A stretch of 64,000 bases of DNA, from the NCBI RefSeq assembly GCF_007860135.1, contig NZ_SJPV01000008.1, forward strand, positions 303,683 through 367,682. The letters run 5' to 3'. Below, piece after piece: positions 44,988 through 52,788 of this stretch; within the stretch, counting starts at the first letter, position 1; the number at the start of each line of letters is the position of its first letter. The position numbers and the translations under genes are program-made. This DNA is from Novipirellula artificiosorum. GTDB lineage: Bacteria; Planctomycetota; Planctomycetia; Pirellulales; Pirellulaceae. The notes under the pieces are model-generated. The model did no database searches. It was not told where the DNA came from and worked only from the letters and a program-made list of their open reading frames with translations.

Positions 44988-47900
44988 CTAGATCGGTCGT
45001 TTTTCGAGTTGCATGTTCAACGCGAGACCGCGGATCTCGTTCGTCAGTACATCGAAACTCGCTGGCGTACCGGCTTCGAGCGTGTTCTCGCCCTTGACCA
45101 TCGACTCGTAGATCTTCGTTCGACCTTCGACATCGTCGCTCTTGACCGTCAACAACTCCTGCAAAATGTAGGCGGCACCATAAGCTTCGAGTGCCCAGAC
45201 TTCCATTTCGCCAAAGCGTTGGCCACCAAAACGAGCCTTTCCGCCAAGCGGTTGTTGCGTGATGAGCGAGTACGGACCGGTGCTACGTGCGTGAACCTTG
45301 TCATCGACCAAGTGATGCAGTTTCAACATGTAGATGTAGCCGACGGTGGTTTCTTGTTCCATCGGTATGCCGGTTCGACCATCGGTCAAACGGATTTTGC
45401 CGTGAGCCGGTAACCCTGCTTCGGCAAGCGCCTGGTTGATGTCCTCTTCGCTTGCTCCGTCGAAGACGGGAGTGATCGCTTGGAAACCAAGCTTTGCCCC
45501 CGCCCAACCGAGGTGAGTTTCCAAAATCTGTCCCACGTTCATCCGGCTCGGAACGCCGAGTGGGTTGAGCATGATTTGGATGGGGGTTCCATCCGGCAAG
45601 AACGGCATGTCCTCGATCGGCAAGATCTTGGCAATCACACCCTTGTTACCGTGACGCCCCGCCATTTTGTCACCGACGCTAATGACTCGCTTCGTGGCAA
45701 TGTAAACCTTCACCATCTGCAACACGCCGCTACGAAGCTCATCGCCCCGCTTCATGCTGTTGAGCCGGCGATCGCGAGCATCGATGGACGCTTCGACATT
45801 CGACCATTGCTGGTCGTAGACCTTTTGGACTTCTGATTTCTTGTCGGCCGATTTGACTTGGTCGAGGATATGGTCGATCCGGAAATTGATCGCCCGCTCT
45901 GCCACAAACTTCGGGTCCTGTCCATCGGCCAGCGGTGTGCCGGTCGCATCGGACAGCTTGACCCCCGCCGCCTCTTCAAGCTCGCGTACGAGCGACTCAA
46001 AGGTGCTTGCGACTTCGGTGTTGCCTTCGCTCTCGACCTTCTTAAGATCCGCTTCGAATACCTTTCGCTCATCTTCCGAAAGACTCATTCGACGCGAGAA
46101 CTTTTGGGTGTCGATGACAATCCCTTCGATCCCGGAAGGAACTTCAAGCGAATCGTTTTTCACGTCTTCGCCAGCACGCCCGAAGATGGCGTGCAACAAT
46201 TTCTCCTCAGGAGTCAGTTCCGTCTTGCTCTTGGGGCTGACCTTCCCGACCAGAATGTCACCTGGTTTGACGTAGGTTCCGACGTTGACGATCCCGGTTT
46301 CATCTAAGTTTCGCAGCGCCTTTTCCGATACGTTTGGAATGTCCCGCGTGAACTCTTCTCGACCCAGTTTGGTTTCGCGGATTTCGACATCGAAATCTTC
46401 GATGTGAATCGACGTGTAGGTGTCGTTGCGAACCAATTCCTCACTGATAATGATCGCGTCTTCGTAATTGAATCCGTCGAACGACATGAAGCCGACCAAC
46501 ACGTTTCGTCCGAGCGCCAATTCGCCGTTTCGAGTGGCTGCACCATCTGCGATGATCTGGTTCTTTTCGACCTTGTCACCGACGTTGATGATTGGCTTTT
46601 GATTCAAGCACGTTCGTTCGTTTAGGCCTTGGTACTTCTTCAGCTCATAGTGATCGCTGCCAATTTCGATTCGCGTCGAATCCGCATAGGTCACCTTGCC
46701 GGCTCGACGAGCACGCACCACCATCGCACTGTTGCGTGCCACTTCGCGTTCCATTCCGGTGCCAACAATCGGCGGCTCCGCAACCAACAACGGCACCGCT
46801 TGCCGCTGCATGTTCGATCCCATTAACGCGCGATTCGCATCGTCATGCTCGAGGAATGGAATCAAGCCGGCGGAAACACCGACCATCTGGCTCGGTGCGA
46901 CGTCCATGTAATCGACCTGCTCGGGCTGAACGATTTCAAAGTCGCTGCGGAAGCGGGCAATCATGTTCGGACCCGCAACCAAAGCCCCGCCGACCACTTC
47001 GGTATCGGCCGGAGCGACGTACGATTCGCTCTCTTCATCCGCGCGAAGCCATTTGACCTCGTCAGCGACTTTGCCGTTTTTGATCAAGCGGTAGGGCGTC
47101 ACCAAGAAACCGTAGCTATCGACGCCAGCATAAATGGCTAGCGAACTGATCAGACCGATGTTGGTGCCTTCCGGAGTCTCAATCGGACAAATACGACCGT
47201 AGTGGGAAATGTGGACGTCGCGGACTTCGAAGCCTGCGCGTTTTCGGTTCAAACCACCCGGACCGAGGGCCGACAAACGGCGTTCATGCGTCAGTTGGCT
47301 AAGAGGGTTGGTTTGGTCAACGACCTGTGAGAGTTCGCCACGACCGAAAAAGAAATCGATCGCCGCCGAAACGCTCTTTGGATTGATCAGGGAACGAGGG
47401 GACATATCCTGAGCATCCTTGATGCTCATCCGCTCTTGAACCGTTCGGCGAAGCTTCAAGAAACCTTTGCGAAGTTCTTCGCAGGCAAGTTCGTCGATGG
47501 TTCGAAGGCGGCGGTTCCCCAGATGGTCGATGTCATCAATCTCGGCGCCCGAATCGGGGTCGAACAAGTTGATCAAGTATTTCATCGCCGAGATCATGTC
47601 GTCGGGACGCAGCGTCATTTCCTCTTCGCTGATCTCCATCCCCAGTTTGCGGTTCAGTCGGAAACGCCCAACCTTGCCCAAACGGTAGCGGTTCTCGTCA
47701 AAGAACTTTTCCTGGAACAGCGTGCGTGCCTTTTCGAGCTGCGGAGGGTTGCCCGGACGGAGCCGTTGGTAAATCCGCAGCAGCGCCTCTTCGTGGCTGG
47801 CCGTGTTGTCATCCATCAACGTATTGAAGATCAGCGGGATCTTTGGCGATTCCATGCAGTCGACGCTTTTGACGCCGGCGGTACAAATGGTCTCGGCCAC

Positions 47901-48710
47901 TTCCTTCGTGATCTTGTGGCCCGCTTCGACAATGATCTCACCGGCACGATCCGAATCGCTTGAGTAGATCACGTCGTCGACAGCAATCTTGCCTTCGATC
48001 TTCGCAGCGCTTTTGCCGCTGCTGATCTTGATGGTCATCGTCTCGTAGAAGGCGGAGAGCAAATCCGCGTCGGTGGAAAAACGCGGGTCCATCGCGCGAA
48101 GCAGCGTGGTCGCGGCAAACTTACCACTTTGGTCGATGCGGACCGTCAAGGCGTCCTTCTTCGTGACATTCACTTCGATCCAAGACCCCCGCTCAGGGAT
48201 CACGCGGCAACTTGGCAATTTGCGGTCCGTTGTCGTGTCTTGTTCGAGAACAAAGTCGACGCCAGGGCTACGGTGCAATTGACTCACCACGACCCGCTCG
48301 GCACCGTTGATGATGAACTCACCTCCGCCCATCATGATCGGCAAATCGCCTAAATAGACTTCCTCTTCGACCGGTTCTTCGCGGTTGAGTCGCAACCAAA
48401 TCCGTAGCGGACGGCCATAGGTGAGCCGAAGCTGACGACACTCCTGACTGGTATAGCGAGGTTTCCCCAATTCATAGTAGAGATAGTCCAGCGTGATGTT
48501 GCCGTCATAACTGGCGATTGGGAAAATCTCTCGCAACACGCCTTCCAAACCGGCTGCGTCACGCTGCAGCGACTCAGAGTCCGCCTGCAGGAAATCTGCG
48601 TAGGAGGCCGTTTGAAGCTCGGTCAGATCGGGAAGATCAAAGGTAGAAAGTCCAGTTCCAAAGTGACGAACGCTGGTGGGTTCAAGGCGACGCTTGGTCG
48701 TAGTTGCCAT
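44988..48710 (-). CDS. rpoB: DNA-directed RNA polymerase subunit beta
   Basis: A 1240-residue subunit. Family stretches are SQLHRSPGVDF, THERRLSALGPGGLNRKRAG, ISHYGRICPIETPEGTNIGL, GYNYED-like text (FDGFNYEDAIIISE) and the C-terminal GKARFGGQRFGEMEVWALEAYGAAY. AAGGAG lies 12 bases before the ATG. The rifampicin region reads GRGELSQVVDQTNPLSQLTHERRLSAL, with the classic sites Gln513, Asp516, His526, Arg529 and Ser531 (E. coli numbering) intact. The ribosomal genes rplK, rplA, rplJ and rplL that normally precede rpoB are absent here. Confidence 0.98.
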   Translation of the reverse strand: MATTTKRRLEPTSVRHFGTGLSTFDLPDLTELQTASYADFLQADSESLQRDAAGLEGVLREIFPIASYDGNITLDYLYYELGKPRYTSQECRQLRLTYGRPLRIWLRLNREEPVEEEVYLGDLPIMMGGGEFIINGAERVVVSQLHRSPGVDFVLEQDTTTDRKLPSCRVIPERGSWIEVNVTKKDALTVRIDQSGKFAATTLLRAMDPRFSTDADLLSAFYETMTIKISSGKSAAKIEGKIAVDDVIYSSDSDRAGEIIVEAGHKITKEVAETICTAGVKSVDCMESPKIPLIFNTLMDDNTASHEEALLRIYQRLRPGNPPQLEKARTLFQEKFFDENRYRLGKVGRFRLNRKLGMEISEEEMTLRPDDMISAMKYLINLFDPDSGAEIDDIDHLGNRRLRTIDELACEELRKGFLKLRRTVQERMSIKDAQDMSPRSLINPKSVSAAIDFFFGRGELSQVVDQTNPLSQLTHERRLSALGPGGLNRKRAGFEVRDVHISHYGRICPIETPEGTNIGLISSLAIYAGVDSYGFLVTPYRLIKNGKVADEVKWLRADEESESYVAPADTEVVGGALVAGPNMIARFRSDFEIVQPEQVDYMDVAPSQMVGVSAGLIPFLEHDDANRALMGSNMQRQAVPLLVAEPPIVGTGMEREVARNSAMVVRARRAGKVTYADSTRIEIGSDHYELKKYQGLNERTCLNQKPIINVGDKVEKNQIIADGAATRNGELALGRNVLVGFMSFDGFNYEDAIIISEELVRNDTYTSIHIEDFDVEIRETKLGREEFTRDIPNVSEKALRNLDETGIVNVGTYVKPGDILVGKVSPKSKTELTPEEKLLHAIFGRAGEDVKNDSLEVPSGIEGIVIDTQKFSRRMSLSEDERKVFEADLKKVESEGNTEVASTFESLVRELEEAAGVKLSDATGTPLADGQDPKFVAERAINFRIDHILDQVKSADKKSEVQKVYDQQWSNVEASIDARDRRLNSMKRGDELRSGVLQMVKVYIATKRVISVGDKMAGRHGNKGVIAKILPIEDMPFLPDGTPIQIMLNPLGVPSRMNVGQILETHLGWAGAKLGFQAITPVFDGASEEDINQALAEAGLPAHGKIRLTDGRTGIPMEQETTVGYIYMLKLHHLVDDKVHARSTGPYSLITQQPLGGKARFGGQRFGEMEVWALEAYGAAYILQELLTVKSDDVEGRTKIYESMVKGENTLEAGTPASFDVLTNEIRGLALNMQLEKRPI

Positions 48711-49266
48711 CTTGAGTGAGTGCTCCTTAGGAGGCCAAATTTGGCGGCCCGGATGAAATGAGGTTGCGTTTTACACGAAACGTTTTTCGATCAAACGGTG
48801 CCGAAGCGAATCGCAAATACACAAAAAGGCCAGTCGAGACGTTGAGCGCAAACCTTCAGACGCGAGAAAGTACTCGGGCCGAGGAATCAAGAAATTGCCG
48901 CATCCACTGGGCCAACAACACCAGAAAAGCGGTAAAACGGGGAAGATTTTGACGCGAAACGCAACAGCTAGGCCTGTGATCACTCTGAAACCGTAACAGA
49001 TTCTCTGGATGTGGAAAAGGGCATCTCCGATAATTTGGCCCGGTTAATGCAGGAGTGGAGATTCGGACGCGGTTCGGTCCGCCGTCCGAACAGGAACAGC
49101 CGCCTTGGGACGGAACGCAAACCCTTCACTCAGCGAGATTTCCGACGACCGAGTGGCTTGGCGACGGCCGATTTTCCGCTGCGACCGACCCGATGCACCC
49201 AAACGGCGTCAATCGCTAGCGGGGGGCGAGAATTTGCGAAAAAGATTCGACAAATTGCCGGCTCCC
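48711..49266 (-). promoter_or_regulatory. Long leader upstream of rpoBC
   Basis: A 556-base region without a credible gene. Just upstream of the rpoB ribosome site (AAGGAG, 48723-48728) is a perfect 12-bp palindrome GCCAAATTTGGC (48734-48745). At 49062-49090 there is an 11-bp stem with one bulge (TTCGGAC-GCGG, loop TTCGGT, CCGCCGTCCGAA). The region must contain the rpoBC promoter unless transcription comes from the DUF1598-like gene; I could not find convincing -35/-10 boxes. Confidence 0.5.
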
Positions 49267-50865
49267 TTATCGCGTCACCGTCCCCAAGTTCCACCACCAC
49301 CGTTGCGGTTCGAGTTGCCCGCCCCGTTGCGGGGGAATTCTCCGATCCTGCCCTTCACGCTGACGCTCGCCCGGCGAGACTTCCGGGCCGAGGTCGGCGA
49401 TCGTGATGGTTTCGGGGATGGTCTCGCCGAGGCGGACCAACACGCCACCGCTGGCCACAAGAATATGGTGAATTTTCCGGCCAAGTCGCGTCTCGTGCAG
49501 CACCGCCATGGTTTCAACTTGGCCCGGTACCGCCAAGGTCCACGGACGGTCAGAACCGAGTCCGGCAATCTCGTTGGTCAGCGAATGTTGCGGGGCGGTG
49601 GTTGCATACCGACGAGATAGTTCTGCGATGGCCGCGGTACGAAAGACCGACTCCAAAGCACTGTACATAGGATACTCGTCACAGATCGATTGCCAGTGCT
49701 CATTGAATTCGGCGACCCACTGATCACTCGCCGGATCGGTCGTCAAAACGCCTCGCTGACCCGTCGCGAGTGCCCGCTCATTCTGGCCGCTCAGACGAAC
49801 CGGTCGCCCGCTGACAAAAAACACATGCTGCGAGGGATCGCAGAGTACTTCGTGCGGCGATGCGGTGAACCAAAGCCGAAGTAACAGATTGTGGGGTGGG
49901 CCAGCAGCCAGATTGGAGTCGATTGCGTCGAGGTAGTTGCTGGTCGCCTCGGGCATGGCACGTTCGCCGAGCGCCAATTGCTTCATGTGACGGTCCGCTT
50001 TGACCATCAAGTAACTCAGCATCGAATCCGCTGCAGTTCCAAACACCTCGACTCGCTGCATCCCGATCGCATCACGCAAATGCCCCGGAGCCTCACGGAC
50101 GGGGATGTCGTTGCTGCGTATCTTCACCGCAAGCGAAGCCGCTTGTTGCAATCCGTCGGTGGTCGGATCGATGGTGCAACCAAAGGGTGCCTGTCGAATT
50201 GCCGACTCGAAACAGGCTTGCAAGAACTCGAGCCGTAGCGTACTGCGACCGGTTTTCTTGTCGCGGAACCAGCCTCGATGGTTCTCGATTCCGCCTACGG
50301 ATCCGGCCAACACGATGTCATGGTCGTCTGAGAGAAACACAAGTTTCACTTCCGAAAGCCCTGCTAAGCAGAGAATCGAATCGGACAGCGGAGTCCCGGA
50401 GGCTTTCCGTTGGGCGTGCTCATTTGCCAGCCGTCGCAGCGATACAAAACGAAGATCGGCTGGTTGTTGCCATGCAACAAGATCAGCCGGCTCCGTGCGA
50501 CGTGGTTGCATCACCCCGGCGGCTTGGTTGGCCAAATCGGTCAATTCGTCCGTTTGGTGTAGCTGAATCGTGTCCTTCGAGTTGACCCAAACGCCTTGCG
50601 GGTAGGGCGCCATCGTGCTGGTACCGCCCAGGTCTTGCCAAATCGTTGGCTCGACCGTCTCCTGGATCAACTGCATCAGTGATTGAAAGTCTGCCATCGA
50701 ATTACCGCCCCGCGGGTCACGCTCGTTGGACGTGGCGTCCTGCGTCACAGGTTCCGAACGCGTCGATTGCGCGAGCAGGATCGGACTCGAGATCCATAGG
50801 ACGCTGCAAAACGCAAGGCAGAGTTGGCCGATTCGTTGAACGCTCATGTTTAGCTCCATCCCCAT
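49267..50865 (-). CDS. Secreted DUF1598-like protein
   Basis: A 532-residue protein with a signal peptide (IGQLCLAFCSVLWISSPILLAQ). The best start is probably the ATG of MSVQRIGQ, six codons into the frame. The middle and end (SLRRLANEHAQRKASGTPLSD, CLAGLSEVKLVFLSDDHDIV, VGGIENHRGWF, FNEHWQSICDEYPMYSALES) match my recollection of DUF1598, a family seen almost only in planctomycetes. Function is unknown. The tail is low complexity (Arg/Gln/Gly, then QRWWWNLG). It lies upstream of rpoB on the same strand; a functional link is doubtful. Confidence 0.65.
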   Translation of the reverse strand: MGMELNMSVQRIGQLCLAFCSVLWISSPILLAQSTRSEPVTQDATSNERDPRGGNSMADFQSLMQLIQETVEPTIWQDLGGTSTMAPYPQGVWVNSKDTIQLHQTDELTDLANQAAGVMQPRRTEPADLVAWQQPADLRFVSLRRLANEHAQRKASGTPLSDSILCLAGLSEVKLVFLSDDHDIVLAGSVGGIENHRGWFRDKKTGRSTLRLEFLQACFESAIRQAPFGCTIDPTTDGLQQAASLAVKIRSNDIPVREAPGHLRDAIGMQRVEVFGTAADSMLSYLMVKADRHMKQLALGERAMPEATSNYLDAIDSNLAAGPPHNLLLRLWFTASPHEVLCDPSQHVFFVSGRPVRLSGQNERALATGQRGVLTTDPASDQWVAEFNEHWQSICDEYPMYSALESVFRTAAIAELSRRYATTAPQHSLTNEIAGLGSDRPWTLAVPGQVETMAVLHETRLGRKIHHILVASGGVLVRLGETIPETITIADLGPEVSPGERQREGQDRRIPPQRGGQLEPQRWWWNLGTVTR

Positions 50866-50977
50866 TTGAAGGGTCCTCGCCCAAGGGCCCTACGACAATC
50901 GACCGGCAGACGAGTAAAATACCGGCTTCGTCCATTGGTTCTCGCATCCCCCACTCAACAAAACAAGCAAAATCACC

Positions 50978-51946
50978 GTGAATGTCTCTGAATTTCTGGA
51001 AAAGAACTTTCGCCACTTCAATGCACGCGAATTGCTTAGCGCTGCGAAAAGCTACCGAAGCTTCGTTTCGAGTGAGCAAAATGGCAAGATGATGGTGACC
51101 TTGGCCGGTGCGATGAGTACCGGGGAGCTTGGTATTTCGCTTGCTGAGATGATCCGCCAGAACAAAGTCCATGCAATCACCTGCACCGCGGCAAACTTGG
51201 AAGAAGACATTTTTAACCTTGTCGCCCACGACGAATACCGCATCATCGAGGATTGGCGGGCGTTGTCGGTTGCCGATGAGGTCGCGCTTCGCGACGAAGG
51301 GTTCAATCGCGTGACCGATACTTGTATCCCGGAAACGGTGATGCGGCACATCGAGCGGAAATTGTTGGTGCTGTGGCAACAAGCTGCCGACAGCAAGGCG
51401 ATGAAGATGCCGGCGCAGTTCATGTTCGATTTGCTCGACGATGAAGACCTCGTCCAGCACTACCAAGTTCCACGAGAGCATAGCTGGGTGGCCGCAGCGA
51501 AAGATGCGGGGATTCCCGTTTTTGTGCCTGGTTTCGAAGACTCGACCCTCGGCAACATCTACGCAGCTCGTGTTTACGAGGGTAAAGTCGCCAACCACCA
51601 AGCGATCGCTTCCGGCACCCAACAGATGGAACAGCTGATCCGCTGGTACAAAGCGACGTCACCGCAAAACCCGATCGGTTTCTTTCAAGTGGGCGGCGGG
51701 ATCGCGGGTGACTTTCCGATTTGCGTGGTCCCGTTGATGATTCAAGATTTGAAACTCGACATCCCGTTGTGGGCTTACTTCTGCCAAATCAGTGATGCGG
51801 TCACCAGTTATGGTGGCTACAGCGGGGCGGTACCGAACGAGAAGATTACCTGGTGCAAGTTGGAACCCGAGGCGCCAAAGTTCATGATTCAAAGCGATGC
51901 GTCGATTGTCGCGCCACTGATCTTTGCCTATGTGATGGGAATATGA
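50978..51946 (+). CDS. Deoxyhypusine synthase-like protein
   Basis: A 322-residue NAD-dependent enzyme of the deoxyhypusine synthase fold. Conserved parts are TLAGAMSTGELG, ANLEEDIFN, GFFQVGGGIAGDFPIC, SDAVTSYGGYSGAVPNE and the catalytic lysine segment TWCKLEP, where Lys of about 294 matches Lys329 of the human enzyme. Archaea and eukaryotes use it to modify translation factor 5A, which bacteria lack; bacterial homologues are thought to act on free polyamines, for example making homospermidine. The start is GTG at 50978. It is divergent from the DUF1598-like gene and convergent with the methyltransferase gene, 4 bases away. Confidence 0.92.
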   Translation: MNVSEFLEKNFRHFNARELLSAAKSYRSFVSSEQNGKMMVTLAGAMSTGELGISLAEMIRQNKVHAITCTAANLEEDIFNLVAHDEYRIIEDWRALSVADEVALRDEGFNRVTDTCIPETVMRHIERKLLVLWQQAADSKAMKMPAQFMFDLLDDEDLVQHYQVPREHSWVAAAKDAGIPVFVPGFEDSTLGNIYAARVYEGKVANHQAIASGTQQMEQLIRWYKATSPQNPIGFFQVGGGIAGDFPICVVPLMIQDLKLDIPLWAYFCQISDAVTSYGGYSGAVPNEKITWCKLEPEAPKFMIQSDASIVAPLIFAYVMGI

Positions 51947-51950
51947 TCTT

Positions 51951-52787
51951 TTACAGTTCTGTCAAGGCTTGAATGTGCCTCGGTCCGGTACCGCAGCATC
52001 CACCGATCAAAGTTGCTCCGATTTCGACCCAGGTTCGAGCGTATTGTTGGTACTGGGCGATGCCCGCTTCGGTGAGCGGTTCCCAGCCGATTCGCTCTTG
52101 CAGGGAACCGGCGTTGGCGTAGACGCCGATTGGGACGGCGATTCCCGTGTTCGCGATCGCTTGGAGGAAACGAGCGGATTGGCTTGCCGGCGTGCAGTTG
52201 ACCAGAACCGCCGCGGCGCCGGCCTCGACCATTTGCAATGCGGCCTGGGCCATTTGCGGTGGTGTCATCAAATCGGTATTGGGTCCGGCCGTCAGCGCAA
52301 CCCAGGTTTCCAAGCCGGTTCGGACAGCTTCTTCGGTTGCGATTCTCGCCTCGCGCGGACTTGGAAAGGTTTCACAAATTAAGAGATCGCACCCCGAGTC
52401 GACCAGTTGGGTTGCCATTTCACGGTGTTCGCTTCGAGGGTCCCGCGGCGACAAATCGGGACGGTAACAATCATGGATCGGGGCGATGCTGCCCGCGACA
52501 CGATGGGTCTTCGGCACCGATTGCTTGGCGATTTGAACGGCTCGATCCGTCATTTCTCGCCAAGGCCTGCCGACCGCTCGGCGGCGAGTGCGAAACGTAT
52601 TGGCCGTGTGAATGGTCGCGCCGGCCGCGACATAGTCGCGATGGATTTGGGCGATCGTTTCGGGGGCCATGCGAATCGCCTCGGCACTCCAACTTGGGGA
52701 ATCGATCGATACGCCGCGAGCACTCAGTTCGGTTCCCAGCGGGCCATCGAGAATCGTGAGGGGTGACTCGCTCGCAGAGGGCGACAT
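51951..52787 (-). CDS. Homocysteine S-methyltransferase family protein
   Basis: A 278-residue enzyme of the MmuM/BHMT type, which methylates homocysteine to methionine. The barrel starts ILDGPLGTELSARG. The zinc-binding cysteines are in VLVNCTPAS and IGGCCGTGPRH, and HTANTFRTRRRA is typical. The start at 52787 (MSPSASESP) leaves a 1-base gap after the Aas-like gene, suggesting one transcript; an extension to 52838 would overlap that gene and is not family-like. The methyl donor (S-methylmethionine or other) cannot be read. Confidence 0.9.
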   Translation of the reverse strand: MSPSASESPLTILDGPLGTELSARGVSIDSPSWSAEAIRMAPETIAQIHRDYVAAGATIHTANTFRTRRRAVGRPWREMTDRAVQIAKQSVPKTHRVAGSIAPIHDCYRPDLSPRDPRSEHREMATQLVDSGCDLLICETFPSPREARIATEEAVRTGLETWVALTAGPNTDLMTPPQMAQAALQMVEAGAAAVLVNCTPASQSARFLQAIANTGIAVPIGVYANAGSLQERIGWEPLTEAGIAQYQQYARTWVEIGATLIGGCCGTGPRHIQALTEL

Positions 52788-52788
52788 C

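Noticed and set aside
48771..49406. Several 60-130 codon frames on both strands in the rpoB leader
   Set aside because: They overlap one another, lack starts with ribosome sites and show no protein-like pattern. The region fits a leader or gap better.
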